Assembly (NCBI RefSeq): GCF_964340395.1
Contig: NC_135549.1
Coordinates: 27,336,095 to 27,400,094, forward strand
DNA length: 64,000 nucleotides
Reading direction: 5' to 3'
Origin: Glandiceps talaboti
Taxonomy: Eukaryota > Hemichordata > Enteropneusta > Spengelidae
Part shown: positions 1 to 10,348 of the stretch, one piece after another
How the letters are laid out: every line of letters begins with the position of its first letter
Position numbering within the stretch: position 1 is the stretch's first letter
Notes under the pieces: generated by a model
Told to the model about the DNA's origin: nothing
Seen by the model: only the letters and a program-made list of their open reading frames with translations
The model's database searches: none
Position numbers and translations under genes: made by a program

Positions 1-66
1 CAACCCCACTGTCAGCTGAGCATTTCACTGTGAACACGACAAACAGGACATGGGGGGAGAGAGGGA
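1..66 (+). repeat. Tail of a second copy of the RAG1-N-terminal-like repeat
   Basis: The first 60 or so bases nearly match 6049-6110, the 3' end of the RAG1-N-terminal-like ORF, including the codons for SAE(H/R)FTVNTT. The window therefore opens inside another copy of that repeat. After about base 66 the two copies diverge. Confidence 0.7.
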
Positions 67-706
67 TAGAGAGAGAGAGAGAGTGACTTCTGTAAAATGC
101 TTTAAATGAAAAGATTATAAAATTGCATATTCAAATATTCAAATAGAATTATCACTTTGATTAAATAACATGGAATTGTAAATGTGTCTAGTCTCACCTT
201 GTATATATGTCACATGATGGGTTGAGTGGCAAGTGACCAACTTGAGTTCTGTGGTTGTATCATAATACATGTACTTCTATCCAAGATCCTGTTCGTCATT
301 TTATGGGTCAATTTACAGTAAATATTAATCTAGTTCTTGACGACCGAATTCCTATTATATTATATCATGCTACTATGTGCCATTCTGATTGGATAATAAC
401 TGTGGTAAAATCCCATTTTACCATGGCTGGCAGTGGTAAAATGGGCCCCTAAACTAGCATATGAATAGTACGTACAAGCTGAATGTGGATACCAGGGGGG
501 GGGGGGTTTGACTATTAAGAAAATATGGGGTTTAAAACAAATAAATAAATAAATAAATAAACAATATGTAATATATCAAACCCAGTTGATTTACTGTCTC
601 GAGCTTTCTCCGATTCAACTGATTCAACGCCGAGACATCTATTTTTAGCAGTGTACAAGATTGTATTGTTCTTATGCAAATATCCAAACAAAATTGTTAC
701 TTTCTT
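67..706. other. Gene-free stretch
   Basis: AT-rich DNA with a GA run near 60-85, a poly-G run near 496-507 and an (AAAT) run near 538-562. No ORF here looks like a protein. Confidence 0.5.
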
Positions 707-867
707 TGACCGTAACTCCAACTCTCAGTTACGGAACGGAGTGTACTGCCGATGTAACTCTCTACACTGAGTAACTCGGCAGAGTGTACTTCTGAAAGAT
801 CTAGATATACCCTTGTACCAGAGAAGCGAGTAACAGCGAAAGTACACGGGAGTACATCTAGAGTTAC
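707..867. repeat. Dispersed repeat shared with the 51.5-kb MITE
   Basis: About 160 bp is clearly related to 51545-51690, in the same order: CTCAGTTA(C)GGAACGGAGTG, a CGGCAGAGTGTACTT-like block, GAGTAACAGCGAA, and finally GTACATCTAGAGTTACG. At 51.4 kb this core lies inside an element with inverted termini; here the termini are not recognisable, so this copy looks truncated. Confidence 0.6.
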
Positions 868-898
868 GTTTATGGGCCCACTATAGCTATGCCAAACA

Positions 899-3190
899 AC
901 AGCCGACCTTTAGATTATTTTAGTATTTTTTTTTGACAATATTATTAAGAAAGAGAAAAATGTTGTCCAATAACATCTTGATGAAATTCATGTCGACTAA
1001 TTTTGAAATTAAGAATGTTGACTCACTTCTATGGTATTTACAGTCGTTGTCACATCCATCCAGCTCTTCGTACCATCTTTGTAGAGATGACAAATCTGAA
1101 TGCAGAAAGGAAAGGAAGAGGGCCAGAAACAACGACAGAGGGGCATGGGTAGACATCGATGTTATTGAAATGAAAGCCTTTATCGGATTATGTCTAGCGA
1201 TGGGTGTCATGAAGTTGCCTGCATTAGAAAGGTACTGGCGAAGGACAGAGAGGCTACTTTGTTGTAATTTTCCAGAGGTCATGTCAAGAAATCATTTCCT
1301 TCAAATTTATCGTTATTTACATGTCTCTGATGATGACATACAACAGCCTAGAGGACACCCAAACTATGGCAACATGTTCAAGATAAAAAAGACAATTTTT
1401 AGATCACATAAATGCGAAGATTTATGATGCTTATGTTCTTCGTCGGGAGGTATCCATCGATGAGTCCATTATACCGTTCAAGGGAAGACTATCTTTCAAA
1501 GTATTTATAAGAAATAAGCCACATCGATTCAGGATAAAATGTTGGGTATTATCTGAAGCACACACCGGGTACGTCAAAGTTATATCAAGGTACATATTTT
1601 CTTTATTGTATTTTTATTGTGTTTATTACTATGTATGCTGTTATCAAACTCACATCATGGTACGCTATAACTGTTGTTCATCAATTTATTGTGTAAATAA
1701 TATCAGATTGTAGACACAAACAATGATTTCATAGTAGGTATGATATACCTGGTGTTCATCAATTTATTGTGTAAATAATATCAGATTGTAGATGGTTCAA
1801 TGACAGTGTGAATTTACAACAGGGAATATTTTGTAATTTGCACATTGTCATTGTGCATATGCTATTTTATTCAATGCCTTTCATTCATGCAAGTCTATTA
1901 GTAATAATAATAGTGAAAGACAGATAGTTTGATTGATATATCAATTATTGCCATTACATAGTCAATTTATATAACATACCTATGTATTTTTTAAATTTTA
2001 CTCTATGTAATTTGTGTCTTTGATGTTGTCAGAAGTTTGAATATAAATGGTAAATGCACATTCAGATCTGATACATTTTATTGTGCAGAAAAAAGGGGAT
2101 TTATAGATATGGTATATAATTTCAACAAAATCTATAACCAGCACAATTAGAATATCATAGAACGAATACAATGCATTATTATATATTTTTTAGGTTTCTA
2201 ATTATTATGTTATATTATGTGTGGTTTGACTCATAAAGAATTCAATATATGTGTAACATAAATTCAAATAGAAATTCACATTGCTATATTTCTTGGTTAT
2301 TTCAGGGAAAGAGGGAGACCGACCAGAAGTAGGGCAAGCAAGGCGAGTTGTTTCTGACCTTCTTCAGGGTTTATTTAATTTAGGTCATATCTCTATAAAG
2401 ACAATTTTTAAACAAGTGTCAGGCTCGCTAATGATCTTTACCAACAGGGAACATTGATGTGCGGGACAGTACGATTCAGTTCCGCACTTCCACCAGACAT
2501 CAAGCTCGCCAACATTGATAGGGGCACCATGAGATGGAGGATGGCTGGCCCTGTCCTAGCCACTAGCTGGATGGACAGAAAGCCAGTCTATTTTCTATCA
2601 ACCATACATTCACCAGACGATAATGGTGTTCCAGTGACCGTGGATAGACGCCAAGCTGGAGGAACAAGGGAAGTACCATGTCCACCATTGCTTCCTGACT
2701 ACAACCGGTACATGGGAGGTGCAGATCTTTGTGACCAGATGATCCAGTATTATGGGTATGGTAGGAGATCAGTTCGCTGGTACCACCATGTCATATTCTA
2801 CTGTTTAGAAGTGGCCATACTAAATGCATACATCATCAAAGGCCATGTTACACCTCACATTCGTCAACATCATCAGAAGCGTTCCCTTTAGGATTTTCGG
2901 ATCCAATTGATCCAGCAGCTGACCGACCAGTGGCGTTCCAGTTGCTCTTTACAATCTCCACGCAACAGGATCACTGAAGAGCAACGGTTGGAAGGACGTC
3001 CTAGACCAAAGCGTGTGACTGGTGGAGGAAGACAGTGTGCTGTGTGTACAGAGACCATCAACCGTTCTGATCTACCAGAACACAGAGCCAGAGTCCAGAA
3101 TAGATATTTTCCACGGTCTGTCTTCAAATGTCAATCATTGCTGTCCACCGTAAAACATCGCAATTGTCTTCCTGAAAAACGACTCAGATA
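899..3190 (+). pseudogene. piggyBac-type transposase pseudogene, family 1
   Basis: Pieces of a piggyBac transposase (cut-and-paste DDD enzyme) appear in the correct order but in several frames. 899-935 gives RPLDYFSIFF, the usual start of the core. 960-1427 gives the core with WVDIDVIEMKAFIGL and the YLHV segment. After a frame change near 1405, VSIDESIIPFKGRLSF (about 1453-1500) carries the first catalytic Asp. A probable intron runs from 1590 (gtacat) to 2305 (ttcag). 2454-2891 holds RPVYFLST-type residues and YMGGADLCDQM with the third Asp. 2907-3130 holds a C-terminal Cys/His-rich finger (CAVC...). Stops and frame changes show it is dead. It differs clearly from the 23-kb and 27-kb piggyBac copies. 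The second Asp region was not recovered. Confidence 0.85.
1673..1796. repeat. Two-copy direct repeat inside the piggyBac intron
   Basis: A block of about 45 bp beginning GTTCATCAATTTATTGTG occurs near 1676 and again near 1752, about 77 bp apart and almost identical. This is a local tandem duplication. Confidence 0.7.
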
Positions 3191-3539
3191 ACAGCTAATG
3201 CAAGTGATGGCACTACGTAGACTTTGACACCAGTGACATACATTAGTGTATGATATACACTAATAGGAAGAAATACCATTTCGTAGTTTTGCAAGCCGCT
3301 TTGCACATCCAATTTATTATTTACGGATGCTTGTCTTGCTACATGACCATGCAGTACCTGGGCTTGTGTACGGAGAAATTCACCAATCTTTGGAGAAGGA
3401 ATGATATTCACGAAGATTGTTACCTAGTAGGGCAATCTGATTAAAATCTGATGCGGTGAACATATCAATAAAATCATGCAGTTTAGTGGCACTCATTATA
3501 AAATTGGAGTACCCGAAGTGAGATGGTGAGAACTGTGAA

Positions 3540-3935
3540 CATTGTCATCAGCAGCTGTGGATAGGACAAAAAATGTGCAACCGACTTTGTGAACAACAAC
3601 AACAACAACACCAACAACAACAACAACAACAACAACAACACAGAGTGCTACGTGTACCACTGGTACTGGTTCCGTCAACCGTGAATTACACTCTCTCTTC
3701 AGTTTCCCAAGAAGCTGTCCCAGTACACCATGGCCCCTGACAAGTGACGTATTGTCAGTGGCTGTGGGCATGACGCTCGTGCAACTGACTTTGTCAACAA
3801 CAACAACAACAACAACAACAACAAAACAACAACAACAACAACAACAACAACACATAGTGCTACGTGTACCACTGGTACTGGTTCCGGCAACAGTGAATTA
3901 CGCACTCTCTTCAGTTTCCCAAGAAACTGTCCAAG
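3540..3935. repeat. Tandem duplication, about 204 bp, each unit with an (AAC)n run
   Basis: Two diverged units follow one another. Each contains GTGCAAC-GACTTTGT, an AAC trinucleotide run (about 3592-3640 and 3797-3851), AGTGCTACGTGTACCACTGG, and a CTCTTCAGTTTCCCAAGAA block. The matching GTGCAA blocks start at 3575 and 3779. Long Gln, Thr or Val ORFs here are only translations of the AAC run. Confidence 0.85.
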
Positions 3936-4740
3936 TAAAAGGAACCAGGACAGTGGGAAATATTTCAGGTGCAGAAAACTGCCAAAGCTTGTACCATTAC
4001 CATACCCTTATCTCAGTACGTGGACCCATGGGTTTTGCTGCATGTGCGACAGCAAAGCTGTACTGGCACCCACTGCCAGTGAAAAGTACAATCTACATAA
4101 ATGCAGTCTTGGTGTGAAAACAGTTTTCATTTTTTCAAAATATTTTCTCAGACACCAACGGCCTGGACTTCCTTGTTCTCCGGTCAGTGTGACTTTCATA
4201 CCCTTCCCCCATTTTTATTTTATCCATACAACAGAATTTCTTGATGGCATCATAGCGATCCTTTCTGTTGCTTGGTAAAATACACATCACCTGCAAGTCA
4301 ATATAACTGGATACTGGGTAAATATTAGCGATGTCTTTGCCAAAGTAGGTTAAATCTATCCAAAACACCAGACACTTGCAAGAGTTTCCAAACAGATGTG
4401 TGGTCACTGTATGTGAAAGTATTTTTCATACATGTGTTGAGGTACCAGGATTTGCATAATTAAAATAGTACAACACCTTAAATAATCAAGGTAAAACATA
4501 CCATTTGAAGAAGTATATGGCAAAGACTTTTGATAGATAAGGTTACACATGGAAAGAAGGAAAGGTGGCTAAAATGTAGAAAAGTATTATGGCAGAAAAT
4601 TATTATATAAAAGGCCCAAACCTTAAGGACTTCAGCACAACGTTGGTAACCCCTCCCTATCAATGTCCAGACTGAAAGATAATTATTTTTGGGAGCCCCA
4701 GAGACTAAGATACATAACTAGTCACTTGACGGGACATTTA
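3936..4740. other. Gene-free stretch
   Basis: Unique-looking AT-rich DNA. I see no coding pattern, inverted repeat or RNA gene in it. Confidence 0.4.
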
Positions 4741-4960
4741 GTTTGCACCTACTGCAGACCATATCTGCAGAACATAATTTCATTTCTAAGAAGAGGAGAC
4801 ATATAAAGGTGGACCGATGTTGTCAATGCATAACCCTATGGCAGCCCAGCCAAACTGCTAGTGCTGACTTTGAAAAGGAAATTGGCCGAGAGGCAGACGA
4901 CCCTTTAACAGTGTTAAAAGCATCAGACAAACCAAGAAACAAATATACTTTATACGTGTG
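4741..4960 (+). repeat. Interspersed repeat A, copy 1 (decayed ORF)
   Basis: The translation carries LWQPSQTASAD, GREADDPL and ASDKPRNK. The same phrases recur in the copies at 6950-7340 and 10745-11190, so this is one repeated, once-coding sequence. I do not recognise the protein. Its recurring position near the RAG1-like and PLE pieces suggests it belongs to one of those elements, but this is not shown. Confidence 0.6.
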
Positions 4961-5046
4961 CTACTTTGTATACCCTAGTTTTGCACTGAATCATTTTTTT
5001 ACTGAATCAAGATTTGAAATTTTCTTGTTTTCAACTTTATTTGTTC

Positions 5047-5190
5047 TACAGCATGTAGTAAATCCTGTTGAGCAAGAATTCAGAAACTTATTAAATTCCC
5101 TTACGACGTATTTAGTCATCAGCATGAACAACTTTTGAGAGAGCCCATCAATGGTATTGAAGACATGTGTCAATAGGACAGTCTTGGACA
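5047..5190 (+). repeat. Repeat segment B, copy 1
   Basis: This segment matches 6262-6430 in order: a tctacagCATGTA start that looks like a 3' splice site, GCAAGAATT(C/T)AGAAACTT, ACGACGTATTTAGTCATC, CCATCAATGGTATTGAAGA and GGACAGTCTTGGACAC. The translation of both copies contains QEFRNL. It is probably an exon of a repeated transposon gene. Confidence 0.65.
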
Positions 5191-5617
5191 CAAGACTGAT
5201 CGACTATCATGTATGAACTAATGCTGATTGACATCAATTTTTGAGAGCAAATGTCGTAAGTATCGAATATTTTAGTGTACTCATAAATAATATTTTTGCG
5301 ATGTTCAACATAACTTTATCGTGAAGTATGATTTATTGTGTGCTTGAGAGGTCGGTGTTTACATTGAGCCACGGTCAGGATTTTCCAGCCGCAACCTTCA
5401 AATGTCGTTCAATGGTAACCATCTTTTGGTTATGTGTGACTTAATAGAGGGCACCTTATTTGAGTTTCATGACACATCACAGTACTCATAGTAGGCGCAT
5501 AGCTAGTGGACACTTCTGATGACCACAATTTTTCATGGATGTTTTACTTTTTGGTGAAGAAGGTCTCATAACCTCGACTTTTATAAGTATGTACTGAGTA
5601 ATAGTTGTAGAATTTGA

Positions 5618-6118
5618 GGTGACAAAATCAGGTGTACACCCGTATTTCATTGTGTTGATTACATTCAAGTGTTAACAACATATTTTGGTGTTACTAAGTT
5701 CAGTGATAGTGATGTTTATCCAAACATATTCTGCCACAAATGCAAGAAAACCATAGGGCGTTTCAGTGTAGCTACTACTTCAGGAAAATATTTTAGTTCT
5801 AAATTACAAGTAGCAAATTGGTGGTATAGGCATCCAAGATTGAATAGATGTAAAGTTTGCACAAAATTTAGTAAGCGTGGTAAAAAAACCAACCACAGGT
5901 ACAGCAAGGAGAAGGTTTGTAGACAGTCTGTTGTAGATGGGTTGTCACATCAGAAATTGATAGGGGTTAACAAGCAAACCAGTGAAAGTATTGTATCAGG
6001 AATAATTCAACAAATTAATAAGCATGCTGTAAAATCAATGAGAGGTACAACCCCACGGTCAGCTGAGCGTTTCACTGTGAACACGACAAACATGGGGGGG
6101 GGAGAGACAGCTCTGTAG
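5618..6118 (+). pseudogene. RAG1 N-terminal-domain-like ORF of a transposon
   Basis: The frame is open from 5618 (after TGA at 5615) to TAG at 6116. The usable protein contains DYIQVLTTYFGV, then YPNIFCHKCKKTI, then WWYRHPRLNRCKVC and a basic KRGKK stretch. This order, a short acidic lead followed by H-P-x-x-FCHxC, an x-W-x-x-H-P element and CxxC followed by a basic patch, matches my knowledge of the region of vertebrate RAG1 just before its RING finger. Related N-terminal-only proteins are known from transposons such as molluscan N-RAG-TP. No RAG catalytic core was seen nearby. The upstream CxxC pair of RAG1 is missing here, so an upstream exon or truncation is likely. No good ATG starts the frame. 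Its 3' end is duplicated at 1-66. Confidence 0.65.
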
Positions 6119-6261
6119 AATGTGCATCATATAGACATGCCACATACAAATATAAAGTTCTAGATTCCCAACAATAACAATTCATTCAATGCTTTATATG
6201 CCATAGTTTTGCAAATCATTAGTTTAATCGAGACATAAATTTCCTGATTTCAATTATATTT

Positions 6262-6800
6262 TTTCTACAGCATGTATCAACTCCTGTTCAGCAAGAATTT
6301 AGAAACTTGTTTCCCCTTATGACGTATTTAGTCATCGGCGTGAACAAAGTCATGTTTCTTTTGGTGCAAAGAGAGTCCATCAATGGTATTGAAGATGTGT
6401 GTCAATAGGACAGTCTTGGACACACAAGTATTGTTGCCTACCAAATAGAGATAGGGATGATGTACCAATGCTACTCAAAAGAAATGAACTGCAAAAGATT
6501 TGCCCGTCATGAAAAAGATTAGATTAAAAATATTGCTGAAACTATTTATTTGCAGTATCCGATAATGAGGTGAAGGATTTCTCCTGTATCGACCAGGTAG
6601 CCTAAAGTGGTAAAGTTTAAAAAGCAGTTAGGTGTTCCTCCTAATACTAGATATAATATACCCTCAGTAATAGATGAGTCTGTGTTGAGGCAGGCCATTG
6701 GCTATATACAACCTTGCAAAAGGACCTAGAGGAAGGGATAGTCATGTGTTGCATGGAGGCAAGAAAGAATCCTAAAAGTGGAAACAATCGGTTATTTATT
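6262..6800 (+). pseudogene. Decayed transposon ORF downstream of the RAG1-like segment, with repeat B copy 2
   Basis: 6262-6430 duplicates 5047-5190. Translation in shifting frames gives protein-like runs: QEFRNL, REQSHVSFGAKRVHQWY, CVSIGQSWTHKYCCLP, RDDVPMLLKRNEL, then KQLGVPPNTRYNIPSV and ESVLRQAIGY near 6620-6720. Several stops break it. I do not recognise the family. Position and shared duplication suggest later exons of the same element as the 5618-6118 ORF. Confidence 0.4.
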
Positions 6801-6949
6801 TATTTTGTCTTAGCAAAGAACATGCCTATCTGTAAATATAATAATCAATAATAATATAATAAGCACCAATCAACACCTATGCTGTATATTTTTCTGAAAA
6901 GTAGATAAAGTTCTGATCGTAATTTCGCTTCAAAAAAGCAGACATCATC

Positions 6950-7400
6950 AGCAAGGACATCTAAGGTGGACCGATGACATCACTGTATAACCTTACATCA
7001 ACCCTGCTAAACTCCCAACCTCAACTAGCGATCGATATTGGCAGAGAAGTAGACGACCATTTAGTGACATTAAACGCATCTGACAGACTGAGGAATAACT
7101 CGGCGTCAGCGAAGAGAAAGCTATCACTCCAATTGTATTCTCATCAACCTCAGATAAGAAGGCTATAATTACACCAGGCATCTTTTCATCGACCCGAACA
7201 GCAAATTCACCATCCGTGTTAAATCACTCGTCAACCCCAGCAAGGAAGCCCAATACACTGATTGTCTTTTCACCAACCCAGACATTGAAGAATTTGTCAA
7301 TCCCAGCGAGACATATAAATCTGACGCCTCATTAAAGGGCTCTCAGGCCTACGGAAAACTCTACTTAATACTGCTAGAGAGAAGTTCACCACTTATGCTT
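6950..7400 (+). repeat. Interspersed repeat A, copy 2
   Basis: It shares GREVDDHLVTLNASD-type codons with the copies at 4741 and 10745. It continues into a stretch repeating at the DNA level, with FTNPD..EFVNPSE-like phrases in one frame and TPIVFS-like phrases in another. Stops interrupt every frame. Confidence 0.55.
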
Positions 7401-7499
7401 GACCCACAATTATCCATCTAGAAATGTTGTTTCTGGAGTATTTTTATTCAACTCCCAATGGACACAAGGATGAACCTCAACCGTGAAACAGTCAAACTA

Positions 7500-7650
7500 A
7501 TCAGATATATTCAGGTGTTTACCTAATATGTCTTGCCTTTAAATATCTTGAAGAATTGTTATTTGAAATGTCGGATTTTACATCTATTTATTTGGACAGA
7601 CTCACAAGTTCCTTATGCATTTCTTTGTACTACAGTCTGAGCAGCCTTAT
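7500..7650 (+). repeat. PLE pseudo-LTR-like segment, copy 1
   Basis: About 150 bp from CAGATATATTCAGGTGTTTA to a CACAAGTTCCTTATGCATTT block. It recurs at about 9028-9172 and 17641-17785. Two copies bracket the PLE body at 7651-8871, the arrangement expected for Penelope-like pseudo-LTRs. Inside is a small hairpin followed by GAAA, resembling a degraded hammerhead arm (best at 9074-9095). Confidence 0.65.
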
Positions 7651-8871
7651 GTTTTCTACTACTCTATTACAAGAGTTTTCTATAGCTGCAACATCTTCAT
7701 GGCATCTAACAACTGATACCATCACTGGGCCCATGGTTTGTTGATGAAGACCGTTCAACACTTCCCAGACGACATAAAATCCTTGACACTTAAATACTGA
7801 AAAGCCACATTTGGGAAGATCAGCTGCACCAGGTAACTGTTTACAGAAACATGTCTCTCGTGTTGGTTTTCAACTGAAGTTTAAATCATGTTTGTTGGGT
7901 CGAGCTACGAAGTTACAACGTTCTTATGATAAACAACTCGATAAGTGTTCCCGTCATCTCATAAGAATTACCATCCAGGACCACTTACGACAGCGTGATT
8001 ATTTTGATCATAAACTTATGAAGTCATATTCACAACTGAAGGGCATCTGTGGCCATTGATAAATTAACACCATTAAGACAACAGTCCATGAACTCAGCCG
8101 TAAATTACAAACCTACTTATTAGCTTGTAAGGAAGGAAAGCTGGATGCCCTTACCAAAGCCCGACATCATGAAGATCAAGGAGAGTGTTATCAACCTCAT
8201 AGTGACCGACAGCCCCATATTAACACATCTAAACGCTTTGTCGTCACCATCCCAGAAGACCTTAATATATCTGATTCAGAATGGAATGTTCTTAGTAGGG
8301 GGCTCACGTATATTCCTATTAAATCTCATATCAACGAGTTCTATGTTAAACGTGATGTCAAAAGTTTTTTCCATTGTCTTCGCTTGAGAGAGTACTTTGC
8401 TGATGATGATAATGTTAATGATACCCAAGCTCATGTTAATACCGGTAATACCAATAACCAATGATTGTTTGGCACTCTCCCTGTTAATCTCATTGGACCC
8501 TCCAGCTGGTCACAATAGTACTCTTGACCATTACATCAATGTTTGCAGGCATGAGGTTTATACTATACAGGTTCCCTTTCAGTAACATTACTAAGGAAGA
8601 ACACAATGCTATTTCATATCTCGACGATATTGAAATTAAGCCTGTTGATAAAGGTAGAGCGGTAGTTGTTTAGCATAAAGATCTGTATGTAACAACTTTT
8701 AAACACAGATTTTTACCAGGAATTGGAAGGTGATACTACAGAAGACCTGCAACGCGAAATTATGGATACTGTTAATGCTTTTATATCGGCTGGCGAATTA
8801 CCTACAGAAGCACGCAACCTTATAGTCTGTTGACCTAGGACAGCCATGTTTTATTTACTACCCAAGATACA
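7651..8871 (+). pseudogene. Penelope-like element, 5' half of the reverse-transcriptase ORF (broken)
   Basis: Protein pieces appear in PLE order across frames: LLGRATKLQRSYDKQLDK and IQDHLRQRDYFDHKL (7885-8020); FVVTIPEDLNISDSEWNVLS, GLTYIP and VKRDVKSFFHCLRLREYF (8235-8400); ITKEEHNAISYL and IEIKPVDKGRAVVV (8582-8672); FYQELEGDT, DTVNAFISAGELP (8712-8815); AMFYLLPKIHK at 8844-8876. The DKG-AVVV and LLPKIHK blocks are typical of the start of a PLE reverse transcriptase. Several stops and frameshifts are present. The ORF is cut right after LLPKIHK, so the catalytic palm and the endonuclease are absent. Confidence 0.8.
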
Positions 8872-9029
8872 TAAGATAACATTCAGTTGTCTGATGATCG
8901 CACAATGCGTGAAACTCCGAGTTACAACCAAGAAAGAGTTCCAGTACTACCAAAACTATTGCGCTCTGCCACTGCGGTATAGAGCACTGTCTTAGCAGAT
9001 TGATACTCACCGAGTAAGATAACATTCAG
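8872..9029 (+). mobile_element. Short hammerhead-bearing insertion between 15-bp direct repeats
   Basis: TAAGATAACATTCAG occurs exactly at 8872-8886 and again at 9015-9029. It brackets about 128 bp that holds the hammerhead-like motif and no ORF. This looks like a small retroposed piece with a target duplication. Recombination between PLE ends is the alternative. Confidence 0.5.
8886..8928 (+). ncRNA. Hammerhead ribozyme-like motif (type I, minimal helix III)
   Basis: All core parts are in order. GTTGT (8886-8890) pairs fully with ACAAC (8924-8928) as helix I. CTGATGA (8891-8897) fits CUGANGA. CGCA/TGCG with a CAA loop forms helix II. GAAA is at 8911-8914. A two- to three-pair helix III (ACT/AGT around CCG) ends in U-U at 8922-8923, the expected cleavage point. 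A U/U mismatch next to the core in helix II is unfavourable. Hammerheads of this compact form are known from Penelope-like elements, which fits the setting. Confidence 0.65.
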
Positions 9030-9172
9030 ATATATTCAGGTGTTTACCTAATATGTCTTGCCTATACATGCCATGAAGAAGAATTTTTATTCGAAACGTC
9101 GGATTTTACATCTATTTATTCGGACTGTCTCACAAGTTCCTTCTTAGTGTTACTATTACAGTCTTTCTTGGT
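9028..9172 (+). repeat. PLE pseudo-LTR-like segment, copy 2
   Basis: Near match to 7500-7650. It contains GAAT-TTTT-ATTC followed by GAAACGTCGG, a neat hairpin plus GAAA, preceded by ATGAAGA where a hammerhead would need CTGAAGA. Confidence 0.65.
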
Positions 9173-9700
9173 GTACTTACAGGTACTCATGGTTGACATG
9201 TCTTTTTTTAAGGATTTAGCAAAAACCTTGGTTAACATAAGAAGTAAAATTGCATTAAAACTTTCTTTCAATTTTCAAAAATATAGTAGAAATTTCCATG
9301 ACTAATTTACATTGAATCAGAAATGACACACCACAGATGCAAGCAATTGCCATTATGCACAACAATTCTAAGTCCTCAAATTGATGGATTTGACAAAAGT
9401 GACTAATGATAAAGTAGAACTACTCTAAAATATTATATTTTCAAAAAATAAAAGGCAATGGAACTTCCTGTGCCTTTGATGGTAATTTTTAATGTTAATA
9501 GAGAAACAAGTGGAACATATTTCTTGATCAAACCCTGCCAGGTATTCTAGTAGCTACACCAGAAGAGGACTTCCATTGTAGGATTTACTTGCAAAGAAAA
9601 GAAATGCTGTTGATCAGTCAAGCCAAGAAATATCTGAAGACCTGTTGAATATGCACAGGAGAGTACTGAACATATGAATCACAACAATGAGGTAAAAGCA

Positions 9701-9701
<1 letters not shown>
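9173..9701. other. AT-rich stretch, no recognisable gene
   Basis: Only short protein-like phrases occur near 9535-9640 (for example GILVATPEEDFHCRIYLQRK). They may belong to the decayed ORF continuing at 10045. Confidence 0.4.

Positions 9702-9778
<77 letters not shown>
9702..9778. repeat. (AT)n microsatellite
   Basis: About 77 bp of perfect AT alternation. Confidence 0.98.
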
Positions 9779-9781
<3 letters not shown>

Positions 9782-10044
9782 CGTCCGATGATTGCGAAAG
9801 CATGAAACACTGTGTAACGGCTCCTGTGTATCTTACTTGATACTGTACTATTAGTAGTAGTTATACCGCTCTACATGTATATGTATTGAGCACTGTTTGC
9901 TCCAGTATAGACATATTGTATATGCTGAGTTAAGATGATATGACTTATTCTCTCTGAGAGCAAACACCATTTACCTGTACCTTGTAAACTTTCGTTTTGG
10001 AAATTGTAATATATAACAAACTTATAAAATTATTGCGAACTTTA

Positions 10045-10330
10045 ACATACTTTTTCAGAGTTCACAGTTGGTGAATTTGCTCATCATTGGAGGGAGAGAC
10101 GATTGATAGGCCAGATCAAACAAGTAAATAGAGATGCCATCCTGTCACATTAGTGGTCAGGAAAATGGACACCAAAATGGAAGCTACTTAAGATGCATCA
10201 TGGAAGGCAAACTGAAGACTGGGAAGAAACTGTTCCATAGAACAACATCATAACTGGCTTTAACTTTAGAAAGAAGTTCCACTTACCACTCACTGTCAAA
10301 GAAACTCTTGAGGAGTTTTATGCCAATTAA
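10045..10330 (+). pseudogene. Decayed transposon-like ORF, family unknown
   Basis: One frame with few stops gives VGEFAHHWRERRLIGQIKQV, SGKWTPKWKLLKM, ITGFNFRKKFHLPLTVKETL and EEFYAN before a stop. Sequence and spacing look protein-like, but I do not recognise the family. It directly precedes the 343-bp inverted-repeat element. Confidence 0.4.
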
Positions 10331-10348
10331 ACTTTGTGTTTGAGTTTA

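Noticed and set aside
3496-4117. Long ORFs rich in Cys/Val or Thr/Gln on both strands
   Set aside because: They translate the AAC repeat and its flanks; no conserved motif outside the repeat.
9618-9803. Minus-strand ORF of alternating Ile-Tyr
   Set aside because: Translation of the AT microsatellite.
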